Assembly (NCBI RefSeq): GCF_900109935.1
Contig: NZ_FOBV01000003.1
Span: 124,001 to 188,000, forward strand
DNA length: 64,000 nt
From: Chryseobacterium taichungense
GTDB lineage: Bacteria > Bacteroidota > Bacteroidia > Flavobacteriales > Weeksellaceae
Direction of reading: 5' to 3'
This document shows, piece after piece, positions 29,415 through 38,173 of the stretch. How positions within the stretch are numbered: position 1 is the first letter of the stretch; every line of letters starts with the position of its first letter. The notes beneath the pieces are model-generated. The model did no database searches, was not told the DNA's origin, and saw only the letters and a list, made by a program, of their open reading frames with translations. A program made the translations under genes and the position numbers.

Positions 29415-29855
29415 TGTATTTTTTACTTCAGAGATCATAAAAGAACTATGAGTGCTTGAAATGTGCTTTAAAGTGGTAAGTTTTGTCAGCATAAAATTTC
29501 GGTAATCTTCCATGTCCCTGACTGCAATTTTTAAAATATAATCATAATCCCCGCTCACATGAAAACACTCTGTCACCTCATGCAAATTCATGATTTCCTT
29601 TTCAAACTGTAACACATATTCCTTTTTATGCTGTGTTAATTTTACATGACACAGCACAATAAAATTCCGGTCGATTTTATGCCGGTCAAGGATCGCAACA
29701 TATTTTGAGATTACGCCTGTATTTTCCAATTTCCTAATACGCTCATAAACAGCCGTTACGGATAATCCAAGTTTGTAAGACAGTTCTTTCGTGGTCTGCT
29801 TAGAATCTTCCTGCAAAAAAAGCAACAGTTTTTTATCAATATCATCGAAAGCCAT
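29397..29855 (-). CDS. Lrp/AsnC family transcriptional regulator
   Basis: A 152-residue feast/famine regulator. The N-terminal winged helix (DKKLLLFLQEDSKQTTKELS ... VYERIRKLENTGVI, residues 5-50) is followed by a RAM ligand-binding domain (about 65-145; VTECFHVSGDYDYILKI). Such proteins sense amino acids and control adjacent genes. It is divergent from a methionine gamma-lyase-like gene across 149 bp, which makes that gene the probable target and methionine or a related amino acid a probable effector (inference). Confidence 0.9.
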   Translation of the reverse strand: MAFDDIDKKLLLFLQEDSKQTTKELSYKLGLSVTAVYERIRKLENTGVISKYVAILDRHKIDRNFIVLCHVKLTQHKKEYVLQFEKEIMNLHEVTECFHVSGDYDYILKIAVRDMEDYRNFMLTKLTTLKHISSTHSSFMISEVKNTTAIVL

Positions 29856-30004
29856 AGATAAATTTTTGTTAAAAATTTACATTCACCAAATATAATAAAC
29901 TTTATTTCTATTAAATCAAATAATCATAGATTTATATTCCGTTAATTCAATTTTATGTTGTAAAAAACATGAAATAAGTTCATTTTAGCAAAAACTAAAA
30001 GGAT

Positions 30005-31231
30005 ATGAAAGATTTTAACGCCGCAAACGAAATTCAGGATTTACAGTACTTTGGTGAGTTCGGAGGAGTAAATCCATCCATCTCAGACAGTTCTACCTAT
30101 ACTTTCCTTTCTGCCAAAACAATGTTTGATACATTTGAAGGAAATGCAGACGGATGCTATCTGTATTCAAGACATTCATCACCGATGAACCTGTATCTTT
30201 CGCAAGCTCTTGCCAAAATGGAAAATACGGAAGCTGCCAATGTGACGGCTTCAGGGATGGGAGCAATCACTTCAGTGCTTCTTCAGACTTGTAAAAGCGG
30301 TGATCATATCATTTCCAGCAGAACAATTTACGGCGGAACATATGCCTTTATGAAAAATTTTCTGCTTCCCTTTAATATTGAAACAACCTTCGTCGACATC
30401 AATAATTTTGAGTCTGTCGAAAATTCTATACAGCCCAACACAAAGATTATATATTGCGAAAGTGTGAGCAACCCTCTTCTGGAAGTTGCCGACCTGAGAA
30501 AGTTGTCGGAAATCTGTAAAAAGTATAACTTAAAACTGATTGTTGATAATACTTTCTCACCACTTTCCATCTCACCTGCACTGCTGGGAGCAGATATTGT
30601 GATCCATTCCCTTACAAAATTCATCAATGGAAGCAGCGATACGGTAGGCGGCGTTTATTGTGGAACGCAAGAATTTATCAACGATACCAAGAACGTGAAT
30701 ACCGGCGCATGTATGCTTTTAGGCCCGACGATGGACAGCCTTCGCTCGGCAAGCATCCTAAAAAACCTCAGAACGCTTCATATCAGAATGAAACAGCATA
30801 GCCACAACGCGATGTATCTGGCAGAAAGATTTGAAAATGACGGGCTAAAAGTTTCTTATCCCGGACTGAAATCCCATAGAAACCACGAACTGATGAAAAG
30901 CATGATGCATACAGAATACGGTTTTGGAGGATTACTGACACTGGATGCAGGAACTACCGAAAAAGCCAATGAATTAATGGAGTTAATGCAGAAAGAAAAC
31001 CTCGGCTATCTTGCGGTAAGCCTTGGATTTTATAAAACCTTATTCTCATGTTCAGGAAGCTCTACCTCTTCTGAAATCCCTGAAGAAGAACGCGCTGAAA
31101 TGGGAATCTCCGACGGATTGATACGATTTTCCATCGGCCTCGATCATGACATTGAAAGAACATACGAAAAGATGAGAGAATGCATGCTAAAAACAGGCGT
31201 TCTCAACCATGAAACCATCTCCATATCTTAA
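30005..31231 (+). CDS. Trans-sulfuration-family PLP enzyme (methionine gamma-lyase-like)
   Basis: A 408-residue Cys/Met metabolism PLP enzyme. Seen: Tyr54 and Arg56 in CYLYSRHSSP (phosphate contact from the neighbouring subunit), SGMGAITSVLLQ (about 83-94), Asp181 in VDNTFSP (pyridine nitrogen), and the Schiff-base Lys205 in HSLTKFINGSSDTVGG. The ordinary family members split sulfur amino acids or build cystathionine. The lyase assignment is favoured because of the divergent Lrp regulator, but O-acetylhomoserine or cystathionine chemistry cannot be excluded from sequence alone. Confidence 0.82.
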   Translation: MKDFNAANEIQDLQYFGEFGGVNPSISDSSTYTFLSAKTMFDTFEGNADGCYLYSRHSSPMNLYLSQALAKMENTEAANVTASGMGAITSVLLQTCKSGDHIISSRTIYGGTYAFMKNFLLPFNIETTFVDINNFESVENSIQPNTKIIYCESVSNPLLEVADLRKLSEICKKYNLKLIVDNTFSPLSISPALLGADIVIHSLTKFINGSSDTVGGVYCGTQEFINDTKNVNTGACMLLGPTMDSLRSASILKNLRTLHIRMKQHSHNAMYLAERFENDGLKVSYPGLKSHRNHELMKSMMHTEYGFGGLLTLDAGTTEKANELMELMQKENLGYLAVSLGFYKTLFSCSGSSTSSEIPEEERAEMGISDGLIRFSIGLDHDIERTYEKMRECMLKTGVLNHETISIS

Positions 31232-31241
31232 TTATTATCTT

Positions 31242-31272
31242 AAAAGCTGTTGTTCATCCGACAGCTTTTTTT
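31242..31272 (+). terminator. Terminator of the PLP enzyme gene
   Basis: AAAAGCTGT (31242-31250) and ACAGCTTTT (31261-31269), followed by T residues. It may also serve the convergent glycosyltransferase gene. Confidence 0.75.
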
Positions 31273-31276
31273 ATTA

Positions 31277-32281
31277 TTACATTTTATGAAAATGTTTTGG
31301 AAATGCCTCTTCAGGCTTCATTTTAAAAACATTCAGCAACACCCAGGATTTTAAAAAGCCATATCCGTAAGAAAACATCTGGATATAAGTTGAAATCACA
31401 GCCATTCCGGCAATGCTGATATTCTTAGTCACCCATAACGCATGGAACAGCACCATAAAAGTATACAATCCGTAAAAAGCAAGAATGATTCCTTTTCCCA
31501 TAATGAAATATTCAAGGAAACCCATGATATAACCTAATAAAAATAAAGTCGGAAAAGCGAATGAAATCTTTACATAATTAGGATGCCTTTGGTTCAGAAT
31601 CGGCCGTGCACAGCCAAACTGATACACCTGTTTGGAAAACTTTCCGAAATCTACCCTTCTTTTATGATAAACAGCAATATTGTCAAAAAAAGCTGTTGTA
31701 AAACCATTTTCCCAAAGTGTCATCGAAAGATCCGGATCCTCCCCGATTCTCATTTCCGAAAAACCTCCAACCTTTTCAAATACTTCTTTCTTTACGCCCA
31801 TATTAAAACTTCTCGGCTGAAATTTTGATACCGCTTTTTTACTGCCGCGGATTCCGCCAGTGGTAAAAACAGAAGTCATAGAATACGAAATTGCTTTCTG
31901 CATCAGGTTGAAACCTTTATGAGCCTTATCCGCCCCACCGAAAGCATCACAGGGAATTTCAAGAATATCTTTTTTGATATTTTCGATATAATCTTTTTCT
32001 ACGATGACATCACTGTCCACAAAAACCAGCCATTCATTTCCCGCTCTTCTGGAACCAAAATTTCGGGATAATCCCGGTCCGGAATTTTCTTTCCTAAAAT
32101 ATTTTATGTTCAGAAAACTTTCAAAATTCTCGATTGTCGGACGCAGATCCACAAGCGAACCGTCATCCACAATAATGATTTCAAAGTCTTTATCCGACTG
32201 TGAAGTAAGAGAATTCAGGAGCTCAAAAAGCTCATCTTTACGGTTAAAAATAGCAACGACAATGGAAATGGTAGGCTTCAA
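31277..32281 (-). CDS. Family 2 glycosyltransferase with C-terminal membrane helices
   Basis: A 334-residue GT-A fold enzyme. The nucleotide-sugar site is visible (ISIVVAIFNRKDELFELLNS at 4-23, EIIIVDDGS, and the DxD-like VFVDSDVIV at about 91-99). GEDPDLSMTLWENG (about 182-195) matches the acceptor/catalytic region. Two or three hydrophobic segments (about 240-310) suggest membrane attachment. It probably adds sugars to an envelope glycan or glycolipid. Donor and acceptor are unknown. Confidence 0.87.
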   Translation of the reverse strand: MKPTISIVVAIFNRKDELFELLNSLTSQSDKDFEIIIVDDGSLVDLRPTIENFESFLNIKYFRKENSGPGLSRNFGSRRAGNEWLVFVDSDVIVEKDYIENIKKDILEIPCDAFGGADKAHKGFNLMQKAISYSMTSVFTTGGIRGSKKAVSKFQPRSFNMGVKKEVFEKVGGFSEMRIGEDPDLSMTLWENGFTTAFFDNIAVYHKRRVDFGKFSKQVYQFGCARPILNQRHPNYVKISFAFPTLFLLGYIMGFLEYFIMGKGIILAFYGLYTFMVLFHALWVTKNISIAGMAVISTYIQMFSYGYGFLKSWVLLNVFKMKPEEAFPKHFHKM

Positions 32282-32393
32282 ATCTGAAAATTTTTCAAAA
32301 ATACTTATTCACGGAAGAATGCGCAAAGCATTTATGATAATTTATAAATTGAAAATTGATTTTGTTGATAGTACGACAGCTATGTAATTATTT

Positions 32394-32771
32394 TTACAAG
32401 AATATCCCCGATTTAAAATAAATCCACAAAATCACTGATATAAAAAATGATACTACCGACAAACTGAAAAAAAGCCACTGAAAAGCATTTTTAAAATAAT
32501 ACATCTCAAGAACGTGCAGAACGAAAAAAACCACAAGGGAGACCGCCAGCCCCAAAACTGATCCAATAACAACCGACTGCATGTAATTCTCTGAAATAAG
32601 TGGATTTCTAAATACCAGAAAGAAAAAAACTGCTGAAAAAAAATACAATATTAGACTTATCTTTTCCCTGACATATTTTGTTTTCTTTTTCTTATTTCTT
32701 GTAAATCTCGTTGTCCCTGAATTAAGCAGATTGCTACCGATATCTAATAAATCAAAAAAGTCGAAATTCAT
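32394..32771 (-). CDS. Small membrane protein of unknown function
   Basis: A 125-residue protein with a basic cytosolic stretch (FTRNKKKKTKYVREK, about 23-37) and three hydrophobic helices (about 38-58, 65-88, 95-120). No domain was recognised. It lies between the cold-shock and glycosyltransferase genes on the same strand and may share a transcript with either. Confidence 0.65.
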   Translation of the reverse strand: MNFDFFDLLDIGSNLLNSGTTRFTRNKKKKTKYVREKISLILYFFSAVFFFLVFRNPLISENYMQSVVIGSVLGLAVSLVVFFVLHVLEMYYFKNAFQWLFFSLSVVSFFISVILWIYFKSGIFL

Positions 32772-32835
32772 AGGTTGAATTTCGACAAATTTAAAAATTT
32801 ATTCGGTACATCGGAAACTGTTGTCTCCGATACTT

Positions 32836-33270
32836 TTATTTAACGAGCTGAATATCTACTGCTGAAAAACCTTTTGGAGATTTCTCTTTTTCATAAGATA
32901 CTTTGTTTCCTTTTTTTACAGGCTCTGCGCAGTTATTACTGTGGAAGAAAATATTTTCCTTCGATTTGTCTTCCGTAATAAATCCGTACCCTTTTTCACT
33001 GAAAAAAGTAATGATTCCTGTTTTTCTGATTTCTTCCGCTTCGATGGGAGCCGCTCCCAAACGGATATCATCCACGTTGATCTCTGCTTTTTCCGCATGA
33101 TCCGGTGGAGTTGAAGTCAATTGACCGTTGGCATCTACATACATCAACATCTCGTCAAGACTTTTACCTTTGTTGTTGCTCGTTTTACGCTCTTCACGCT
33201 TAAGAGCTTTTTCCTTTTGTTTTTGAATTTTCTTTTTGAAATTTTCTTTTTTAGAAAAAGAATCCGCCAT
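32836..33270 (-). CDS. Cold-shock domain protein with basic N-terminal extension
   Basis: A 144-residue protein. The last approximately 65 residues are a cold-shock OB-fold with the RNP1-like KGYGFITED and RNP2-like ENIFFHSN motifs. The first approximately 45 residues are a lysine-rich helix (KKENFKKKIQKQKEKALKRE) that probably adds nucleic-acid affinity. Members bind single-stranded RNA/DNA and act as RNA chaperones. Classic Csp proteins are about 65-70 residues, so this is an extended form. Confidence 0.88.
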   Translation of the reverse strand: MADSFSKKENFKKKIQKQKEKALKREERKTSNNKGKSLDEMLMYVDANGQLTSTPPDHAEKAEINVDDIRLGAAPIEAEEIRKTGIITFFSEKGYGFITEDKSKENIFFHSNNCAEPVKKGNKVSYEKEKSPKGFSAVDIQLVK

Positions 33271-33732
33271 ATATTATTATAAAATTTAGTTGTTACTGAA
33301 ATAAAAACTTTCCGCTATACGAAAAGAAATAAAAAGTTTTGAATAAGATCTCTGATTATGCCTCAATAAAGAGCTTAAAATGAAATAGTATTAAAATCTG
33401 TCAGCTGTAAAAGCAAAAAACTGCTTGGAAATAGAAATTCTAACTTGTTACAGAGAAAGGTAATTACCTCTTATTAGGTACAAAGATACGAAAAAATGCC
33501 TACACTTCCTAGTAATTAATTGGATCTCAATTTGTTTTTGTTGTAAAGCTTTGTTTACACTACACCTAAGCTTAAAAATTGTCACATCTCACCAACTCCA
33601 AAAATCTAATGAATTTTACACACCCCGTCATTCCGAGGAACGAAGGAATCTCTTATTAGAATTAAATTATTTATAAGGGGTTCCGTAATTTTTTTTTATA
33701 AGGAAATTGTATATTTATAAAAACAAATAACT
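33271..33732. other. Intergenic region with a short repeat-like segment
   Basis: 462 bp between the divergent cold-shock gene and ATPase gene. It holds no ORF that I trust. The only notable element is a GC-richer, repeat-like segment near 33626-33652 in otherwise AT-rich DNA. The stretch next to the cold-shock start could form its long 5' leader. Confidence 0.5.
33626..33652. repeat. Candidate dispersed intergenic repeat
   Basis: The segment reads CGTCATTCCGAGGAACGAAG followed by GAATCTC. I recall very similar motifs scattered between genes of many Bacteroidota. Only one full copy is seen in this window, so the call rests on recollection of the motif. Confidence 0.4.
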
Positions 33733-36078
33733 ATGAGTTTCAAATTAATTGCTATACGCCCACTTGATGGTTGTAATCCTAAATTCTTAAAGAATTTAAC
33801 TCCAAACTTTATTTATAAGTTTTATAATGATTATAAATTTTACAATAACAAAGAATTAGCTGAAAATAAATCTACTAATAGCGATATTATAAGGATTGAA
33901 TACACAGCTAATATTCCAGAAGATTTATATTATCAAGGTGATGACGAATATAAAACTAAAATAAATGTTTCTGCTATTGTCGGGAAAAATGGTAGCGGAA
34001 AAAGTGCTTTAGTAGAATTACTTGTAGCATCTATTGTAAAAATGTCTTTGATGATTGATGATAACTTTATTGATCCGAAGAATTTATACTATCATCGAGA
34101 TGAAGATATATTAAAAGAATTCATAGCAAAATATGAGAAAAGTAAAAATGAGGATTTAAATTCCATAAATTCGGAAATTTACTTTTATCACAAAGCACCT
34201 CATTTAATTGAAAATCATAATCCAATTATAAAGATTAGAAAATTAAGATTAGAAAATGGTGTTATATCTATTTTCGATTTTGAAAAAAAATTCAAAACTG
34301 ATACGGTATTTTTAATAAAAAACAATATTCCTACTTATTTAAACCGGACTAAAAAAACTGCTAAAACAAATAATCAAGAAATAACTTTATCAACAAAGGA
34401 ATTAGAATTTTTCAAAGATTTCTTTTATACAATAGTAATCAATTATTCACACTATGGCTACAATACTAGAGAAAGTGGAGAATGGTTAAAAGGAGTATTT
34501 CATAAAAATGATGGTTATCAATTACCTGTTGTAATTAATCCTTTTAGAGAAGAAGGAAATATTGATATCAATTCTGAAAAGAATTTAGCATCTTCAAGAT
34601 TCTTAGTTAATATTCTTCAAGAAAAGAAATTGAGAACAATCTCAGAAAATAAAACGGTTTCACATATAAGTATTGAAATTGATAAAAGTAAATTCTCTGA
34701 ATGGGATGATTTAGAAAAAAGAGATACAAGAATTTACAATAAGGAAGAGGAAAAAAAAGAAATTTTAGAATCACTGATAAATATTTTCTTTGATGAAAAA
34801 AGTTTTAAAATAACCAAAACCGAAAATTCTATTTATCCTTTCATCAGGGATTATATTTTTTTAAAATTGTATAAGATCACTCAGTATAAAAAGTATAAAG
34901 ATTTCCGTGGAGATAAATCCACATTCATGAGAGTTTATGAATCACCATCATCATTTTCTTTTATTGATAATGATAATTTAAGAGATTATTTTCATGATTT
35001 AGAAATTGATTCTAGTCATATTACTGACAAACTTAGGCAAGCATTATTCTTCCTTAAATATATGTACTTAAATGATAATGATATATTTGAAAAAGATAAA
35101 AACGAAAAACTTATAAAAATTGATGACTTATATGAGAATATAAATTATAATTTTCATGATTATATTAAAAATAAACTTATTGTCGAACAATTTTTATATT
35201 CAAATTTCAGGGTCGAAGAATCACTGCCATCAATTTTTAAGGTTAATTATTTTTTTGATAGTAAATACTCAGAAAATAATTTTAATAATTTCAGTTCTGG
35301 CGAAAAACAAAAAATATACAGCGTTCATTCTGTAATTTATCATTTAAGAAATTTAAAATCAGTAACGGAAAATTATGATCTTGAAAATCAACATAGTCTA
35401 ATATATTATAAAAACGTAAATATAATCTTTGATGAAATTGAACTTTATGCACATCCAAACTATCAAAAAAAATTTTTAAATGACCTATTAACCGCAATTA
35501 ATTCTGTTTATCAGAGGTATGATAATCTTAATATACTTTTCATTACTCACTCCCCATTTATCTTATCTGATATTCCAAAACAAAATGTATTGTTTTTGGG
35601 AGTTGATGAAGAAACTAAAAAATTCAAACCTCAAAATTTTAAAAGAATGAATACTTTCGGAGCAAACATAACAGATTTATTAGCTGATAGTTTTTTCATA
35701 AACGATGGCCTAATTGGTGATTTTGCAAAGGGGAAAATTGAAGAAATAATTAATTGGCTCAATTCAATTCTTGAACTTAAAGAGAATATAAAAAAATGGG
35801 AATTAGAGAATAAAAATCAAACAAATAATACTAAGATAAAAAATACGAAAAAGAAAATTAACAATTATTTAAAAAAAGAAATTCAATTAAAAAGTAATGA
35901 TTATAAGAAATATTTTAGATTAATTGAAATTATTGATGAGCCCGTTCTGAAACATAAATTAGAGGACATGTATACGGAAGCAACTTTTGAGTTTCCAAGA
36001 AAGGAGATATTAAAAAAACAAATTGTTCAAATACAAAAACAATTGGAAGAACTTCAAAATCAACACGACAATGCTTAG
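33733..36078 (+). CDS. ABC-type ATPase of a candidate Septu-like defence pair (PtuA-like)
   Basis: A 781-residue cytosolic ATPase. Walker A is GKNGSGKS (84-91). Far downstream are the ABC signature FSSGEKQ (about 520), Walker B NIIFDEIELYAHP (about 562-575) and the H-loop ITHSPF (about 603). The approximately 420-residue insertion between the halves is lysine- and asparagine-rich and partly helical, as in SMC/OLD-like ATPases. Its gene overlaps the HNH nuclease gene by 8 bp. ATPase plus HNH nuclease in that order is the hallmark of Septu anti-phage systems, where the ATPase restrains or licenses the nuclease. The DNA is visibly more AT-rich than its neighbours, consistent with transfer. Other ATPase-nuclease systems remain possible. 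Confidence 0.75.
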   Translation: MSFKLIAIRPLDGCNPKFLKNLTPNFIYKFYNDYKFYNNKELAENKSTNSDIIRIEYTANIPEDLYYQGDDEYKTKINVSAIVGKNGSGKSALVELLVASIVKMSLMIDDNFIDPKNLYYHRDEDILKEFIAKYEKSKNEDLNSINSEIYFYHKAPHLIENHNPIIKIRKLRLENGVISIFDFEKKFKTDTVFLIKNNIPTYLNRTKKTAKTNNQEITLSTKELEFFKDFFYTIVINYSHYGYNTRESGEWLKGVFHKNDGYQLPVVINPFREEGNIDINSEKNLASSRFLVNILQEKKLRTISENKTVSHISIEIDKSKFSEWDDLEKRDTRIYNKEEEKKEILESLINIFFDEKSFKITKTENSIYPFIRDYIFLKLYKITQYKKYKDFRGDKSTFMRVYESPSSFSFIDNDNLRDYFHDLEIDSSHITDKLRQALFFLKYMYLNDNDIFEKDKNEKLIKIDDLYENINYNFHDYIKNKLIVEQFLYSNFRVEESLPSIFKVNYFFDSKYSENNFNNFSSGEKQKIYSVHSVIYHLRNLKSVTENYDLENQHSLIYYKNVNIIFDEIELYAHPNYQKKFLNDLLTAINSVYQRYDNLNILFITHSPFILSDIPKQNVLFLGVDEETKKFKPQNFKRMNTFGANITDLLADSFFINDGLIGDFAKGKIEEIINWLNSILELKENIKKWELENKNQTNNTKIKNTKKKINNYLKKEIQLKSNDYKKYFRLIEIIDEPVLKHKLEDMYTEATFEFPRKEILKKQIVQIQKQLEELQNQHDNA

Positions 36079-36994
36079 TTTAAAATTTTCAACCATAAAA
36101 TCTCTTCAATACTATGATGAAATTAAACATAAAATTAAGAATTTTGATGCATTGGGTTTAGCTGAAGAAGATATTAAAAAATTAATTATCTCCAAACCTG
36201 CCCAACTAATTAAAATAAATAATGATTTTATGACAAATTATATTCAAGGATATAATTTTGATGAACTTATATCTTATACAAAATTGAAAGAAGCAAACAA
36301 ACCAACAGATACAAAATATCATTTAAAAATATTAGGACTTAAAAATGTTTTTAATTATAAAACTATAATTGGAAATAAATATTATTTGGCAGAAATATTA
36401 GACCAGCATACATGTATTTATTGTAATAGAAATTATGTAAAAACAGTTGGGAATTCTGATAACAAAATTTTACGCGCAGAGTATGATCATTTTTTCAATA
36501 AAAATAAATATCCTCTTTTAGCACTTAGTTTTTATAATTTAATACCAATTTGTAGTACTTGTAACAAAAAAAAGGGTGATACTGATTTTGATCTAGATAA
36601 TTATTTACACCCTTATCTAATGAGTGATGAAGATAAAAAATTTAATTTTAGTTACAGAAAAAAAAGTTTTATAGATAACAATGTAAAATTATGTATTTCA
36701 ACTACAGATTCTGCTGTAGAGAAAAAAATAAAAAAAACATTCAAAGATTTATGTTTGAATGAAATATACAATTCGAATTCTGATAAAGAATTACGAGATT
36801 TACTAGATTTACGTTATAAATATTCTCAAAATTACTTAGAAATCTTACTAAATAATACTTTTAAAAACCTTCCAATAACAAAAGAAGAGGTATATAGAAT
36901 GGTCTTCGGTATTGAAACTAAAGAAGAAGATTATCATAAAAGACCTTTTTCAAAATTTAAAAAAGATATTATTGATGAACTTTTAAAAAAATAA
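36071..36994 (+). CDS. HNH endonuclease of a candidate Septu-like pair (PtuB-like)
   Basis: A 307-residue protein. The start at ATG 36071 overlaps the ATPase stop (ATGCTTAG), the usual sign of translational coupling; an upstream in-frame start at 36023 would overlap it by 56 bp and is less likely. The nuclease core (about 112-170) shows CIYCNRNYV (CxxC), EYDHF (the catalytic DH), LIPICSTCNKKKG (N plus second CxxC) and a following LDNYLHPYL. This is an HNH fold with a structural zinc. Flanks have no recognised domain. It probably cleaves nucleic acid when the partner ATPase senses phage (inference from Septu). Confidence 0.75.
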   Translation: MLSLKFSTIKSLQYYDEIKHKIKNFDALGLAEEDIKKLIISKPAQLIKINNDFMTNYIQGYNFDELISYTKLKEANKPTDTKYHLKILGLKNVFNYKTIIGNKYYLAEILDQHTCIYCNRNYVKTVGNSDNKILRAEYDHFFNKNKYPLLALSFYNLIPICSTCNKKKGDTDFDLDNYLHPYLMSDEDKKFNFSYRKKSFIDNNVKLCISTTDSAVEKKIKKTFKDLCLNEIYNSNSDKELRDLLDLRYKYSQNYLEILLNNTFKNLPITKEEVYRMVFGIETKEEDYHKRPFSKFKKDIIDELLKK

Positions 36995-37025
36995 AAATTA
37001 GCTTATTTTACATCGCTTAGACCCA

Positions 37026-37052
37026 AAAACCCTAGCCTTCCGCTAGGGTTTT
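37026..37052 (+). terminator. Terminator of the ATPase-HNH operon
   Basis: AAAACCCTAGC (37026-37036), loop CTTCC, GCTAGGGTTTT (37042-37052). Confidence 0.8.
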
Positions 37053-37128
37053 CCCATTCCCTCATTTAACATAAAATAATGATTATCAATTATTCACTAT
37101 AAAAAGACCCATCAATCAAAATAAATTT

Positions 37129-37136
37129 TATATTTG
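37129..37136 (+). promoter_or_regulatory. -7 promoter box
   Basis: TATATTTG matches TAnnTTTG exactly, 27 nt before the start of the downstream coiled-coil gene. No clear -33 TTG at the right distance. Confidence 0.45.
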
Positions 37137-37163
37137 TTCGACTAATTAAAAACGCAAATGCCT

Positions 37164-37937
37164 ATGTCTACAACATTTCCATCGGAAAGCAATTCCGAAT
37201 CCGGCAAAAACAACAAAAAAACAGCAAGCGAAGTAGGACACGCCAGAAATGTCGCCAACCTGCATAAGCTCATTCAGCAGGTTTCCGTGTATCTATTGTA
37301 CAATCCGCCGGTTCCCGAACTGAGCGTCGACAGTCTTCAGACCCTTTACAACACGGCCACTACCAAATTGAGCGAGGTCGAAGAAAAACGCAATGCCAAC
37401 AAAAACGCAATCACCCTGCGCCAGACAGCATTTGAAAACTTGAAAACAACCTGCACCCGCATTGTCAACCGCCTGGAGATCCTCGGATTACCACAAGGCA
37501 CCGTAGACCAGGCGAAATCCCTGAAACGATCAATACAGGGAGCTAAAAAGAAATCTGCCCCAGCATCCGAAGCAGCTGCAGAAGCACCCAAAACCATTTC
37601 TACCTCCCGACAGTCTTTCACCCAGCAGGCCGAAAATTTCGGGATCCTGTTACAGCTGCTGACCACCATTTCAGCCTATGATCCCCAGGAAGATGAATTG
37701 AAATTAGCCAACCTCAACACCTACAAAGATTCCCTGGTAAGCGCTACCCAGGCCGTAGACCAGGCCGAAGCCGAGCTCAACCTCAAAATGATGGAAAGAA
37801 ATAAAATACTATATACGGAAGGAAGCGGCCTCTACTCCATTGCCCAGAACGTCAAAAAATATGTGAAGAGCCTCTACGGAGCCACTTCCCCGGAATATAT
37901 AACGGTTTCAGGCATCATATTTACCCGCACTAAATAA
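37164..37937 (+). CDS. Uncharacterised alpha-helical/coiled-coil protein
   Basis: I prefer ATG 37164 (MSTTFPSES...), giving 257 residues; ATG 37158 adds two. The protein is soluble, without signal peptide, and mostly helical, with two similar halves (about 20-110 and 145-225). Each has a short Tyr/Pro-containing segment (LYNPPVPELSVDSL; ISAYDPQEDELKLANL) followed by a heptad-rich helix. The halves are joined by an Ala/Lys-rich linker. An internal duplication is therefore likely. No family recognised. GC content is visibly higher than in the flanking AT-rich islands. Its 3' end lies only 26 bp before the 210-bp repeat. Confidence 0.7.
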   Translation: MSTTFPSESNSESGKNNKKTASEVGHARNVANLHKLIQQVSVYLLYNPPVPELSVDSLQTLYNTATTKLSEVEEKRNANKNAITLRQTAFENLKTTCTRIVNRLEILGLPQGTVDQAKSLKRSIQGAKKKSAPASEAAAEAPKTISTSRQSFTQQAENFGILLQLLTTISAYDPQEDELKLANLNTYKDSLVSATQAVDQAEAELNLKMMERNKILYTEGSGLYSIAQNVKKYVKSLYGATSPEYITVSGIIFTRTK

Positions 37938-37963
37938 AATAGTATAATGATTGAAGAATGTAT

Positions 37964-38173
37964 GATTGATAACATCTTATATTCCTCCTAGATAAAGTTA
38001 CATTCCTGCAATGTAACTTTACTTTTTTATGATCTGGTTTTACTTTCTTGCAATATGGTTTCACTTTCTTGCGATCCTGTTTCACTTTTTTGCCATCTGG
38101 TTTTACTTTTTCGCTTCATTGTTTTACTTTTTTGCCTTATTGTTTTACATTGGCACGATATAAAGTTACATTT
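37964..38173. repeat. 210-bp direct repeat, left copy (hairpin plus 21-bp tandem units)
   Basis: It matches 48954-49163 in the same orientation with no gaps (constant offset 10990) and about ten mismatches. It contains the perfect hairpin AAAGTTACATT-CCTGC-AATGTAACTTT (37994-38020), then about six imperfect 21-bp units of the form tggTTTyACtTTcTTGcnat, and ends with another AAAGTTACATT (38162-38172). On the minus strand the units encode a seven-residue repeat Q-K/E-S-K/E-T-x-x. This copy interrupts the third effector gene. Confidence 0.9.

Noticed and set aside
32808..32829. Hairpin downstream of the cold-shock gene as a terminator
   Set aside because: Only a six-base stem (ATCGGA/TCCGAT) and no adjacent U-tract on the minus strand.
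37994..38173. The 21-bp units as a CRISPR array
   Set aside because: Units are contiguous with only about five variable bases, no spacers of 25-40 bp, no palindromic repeat and no cas genes.
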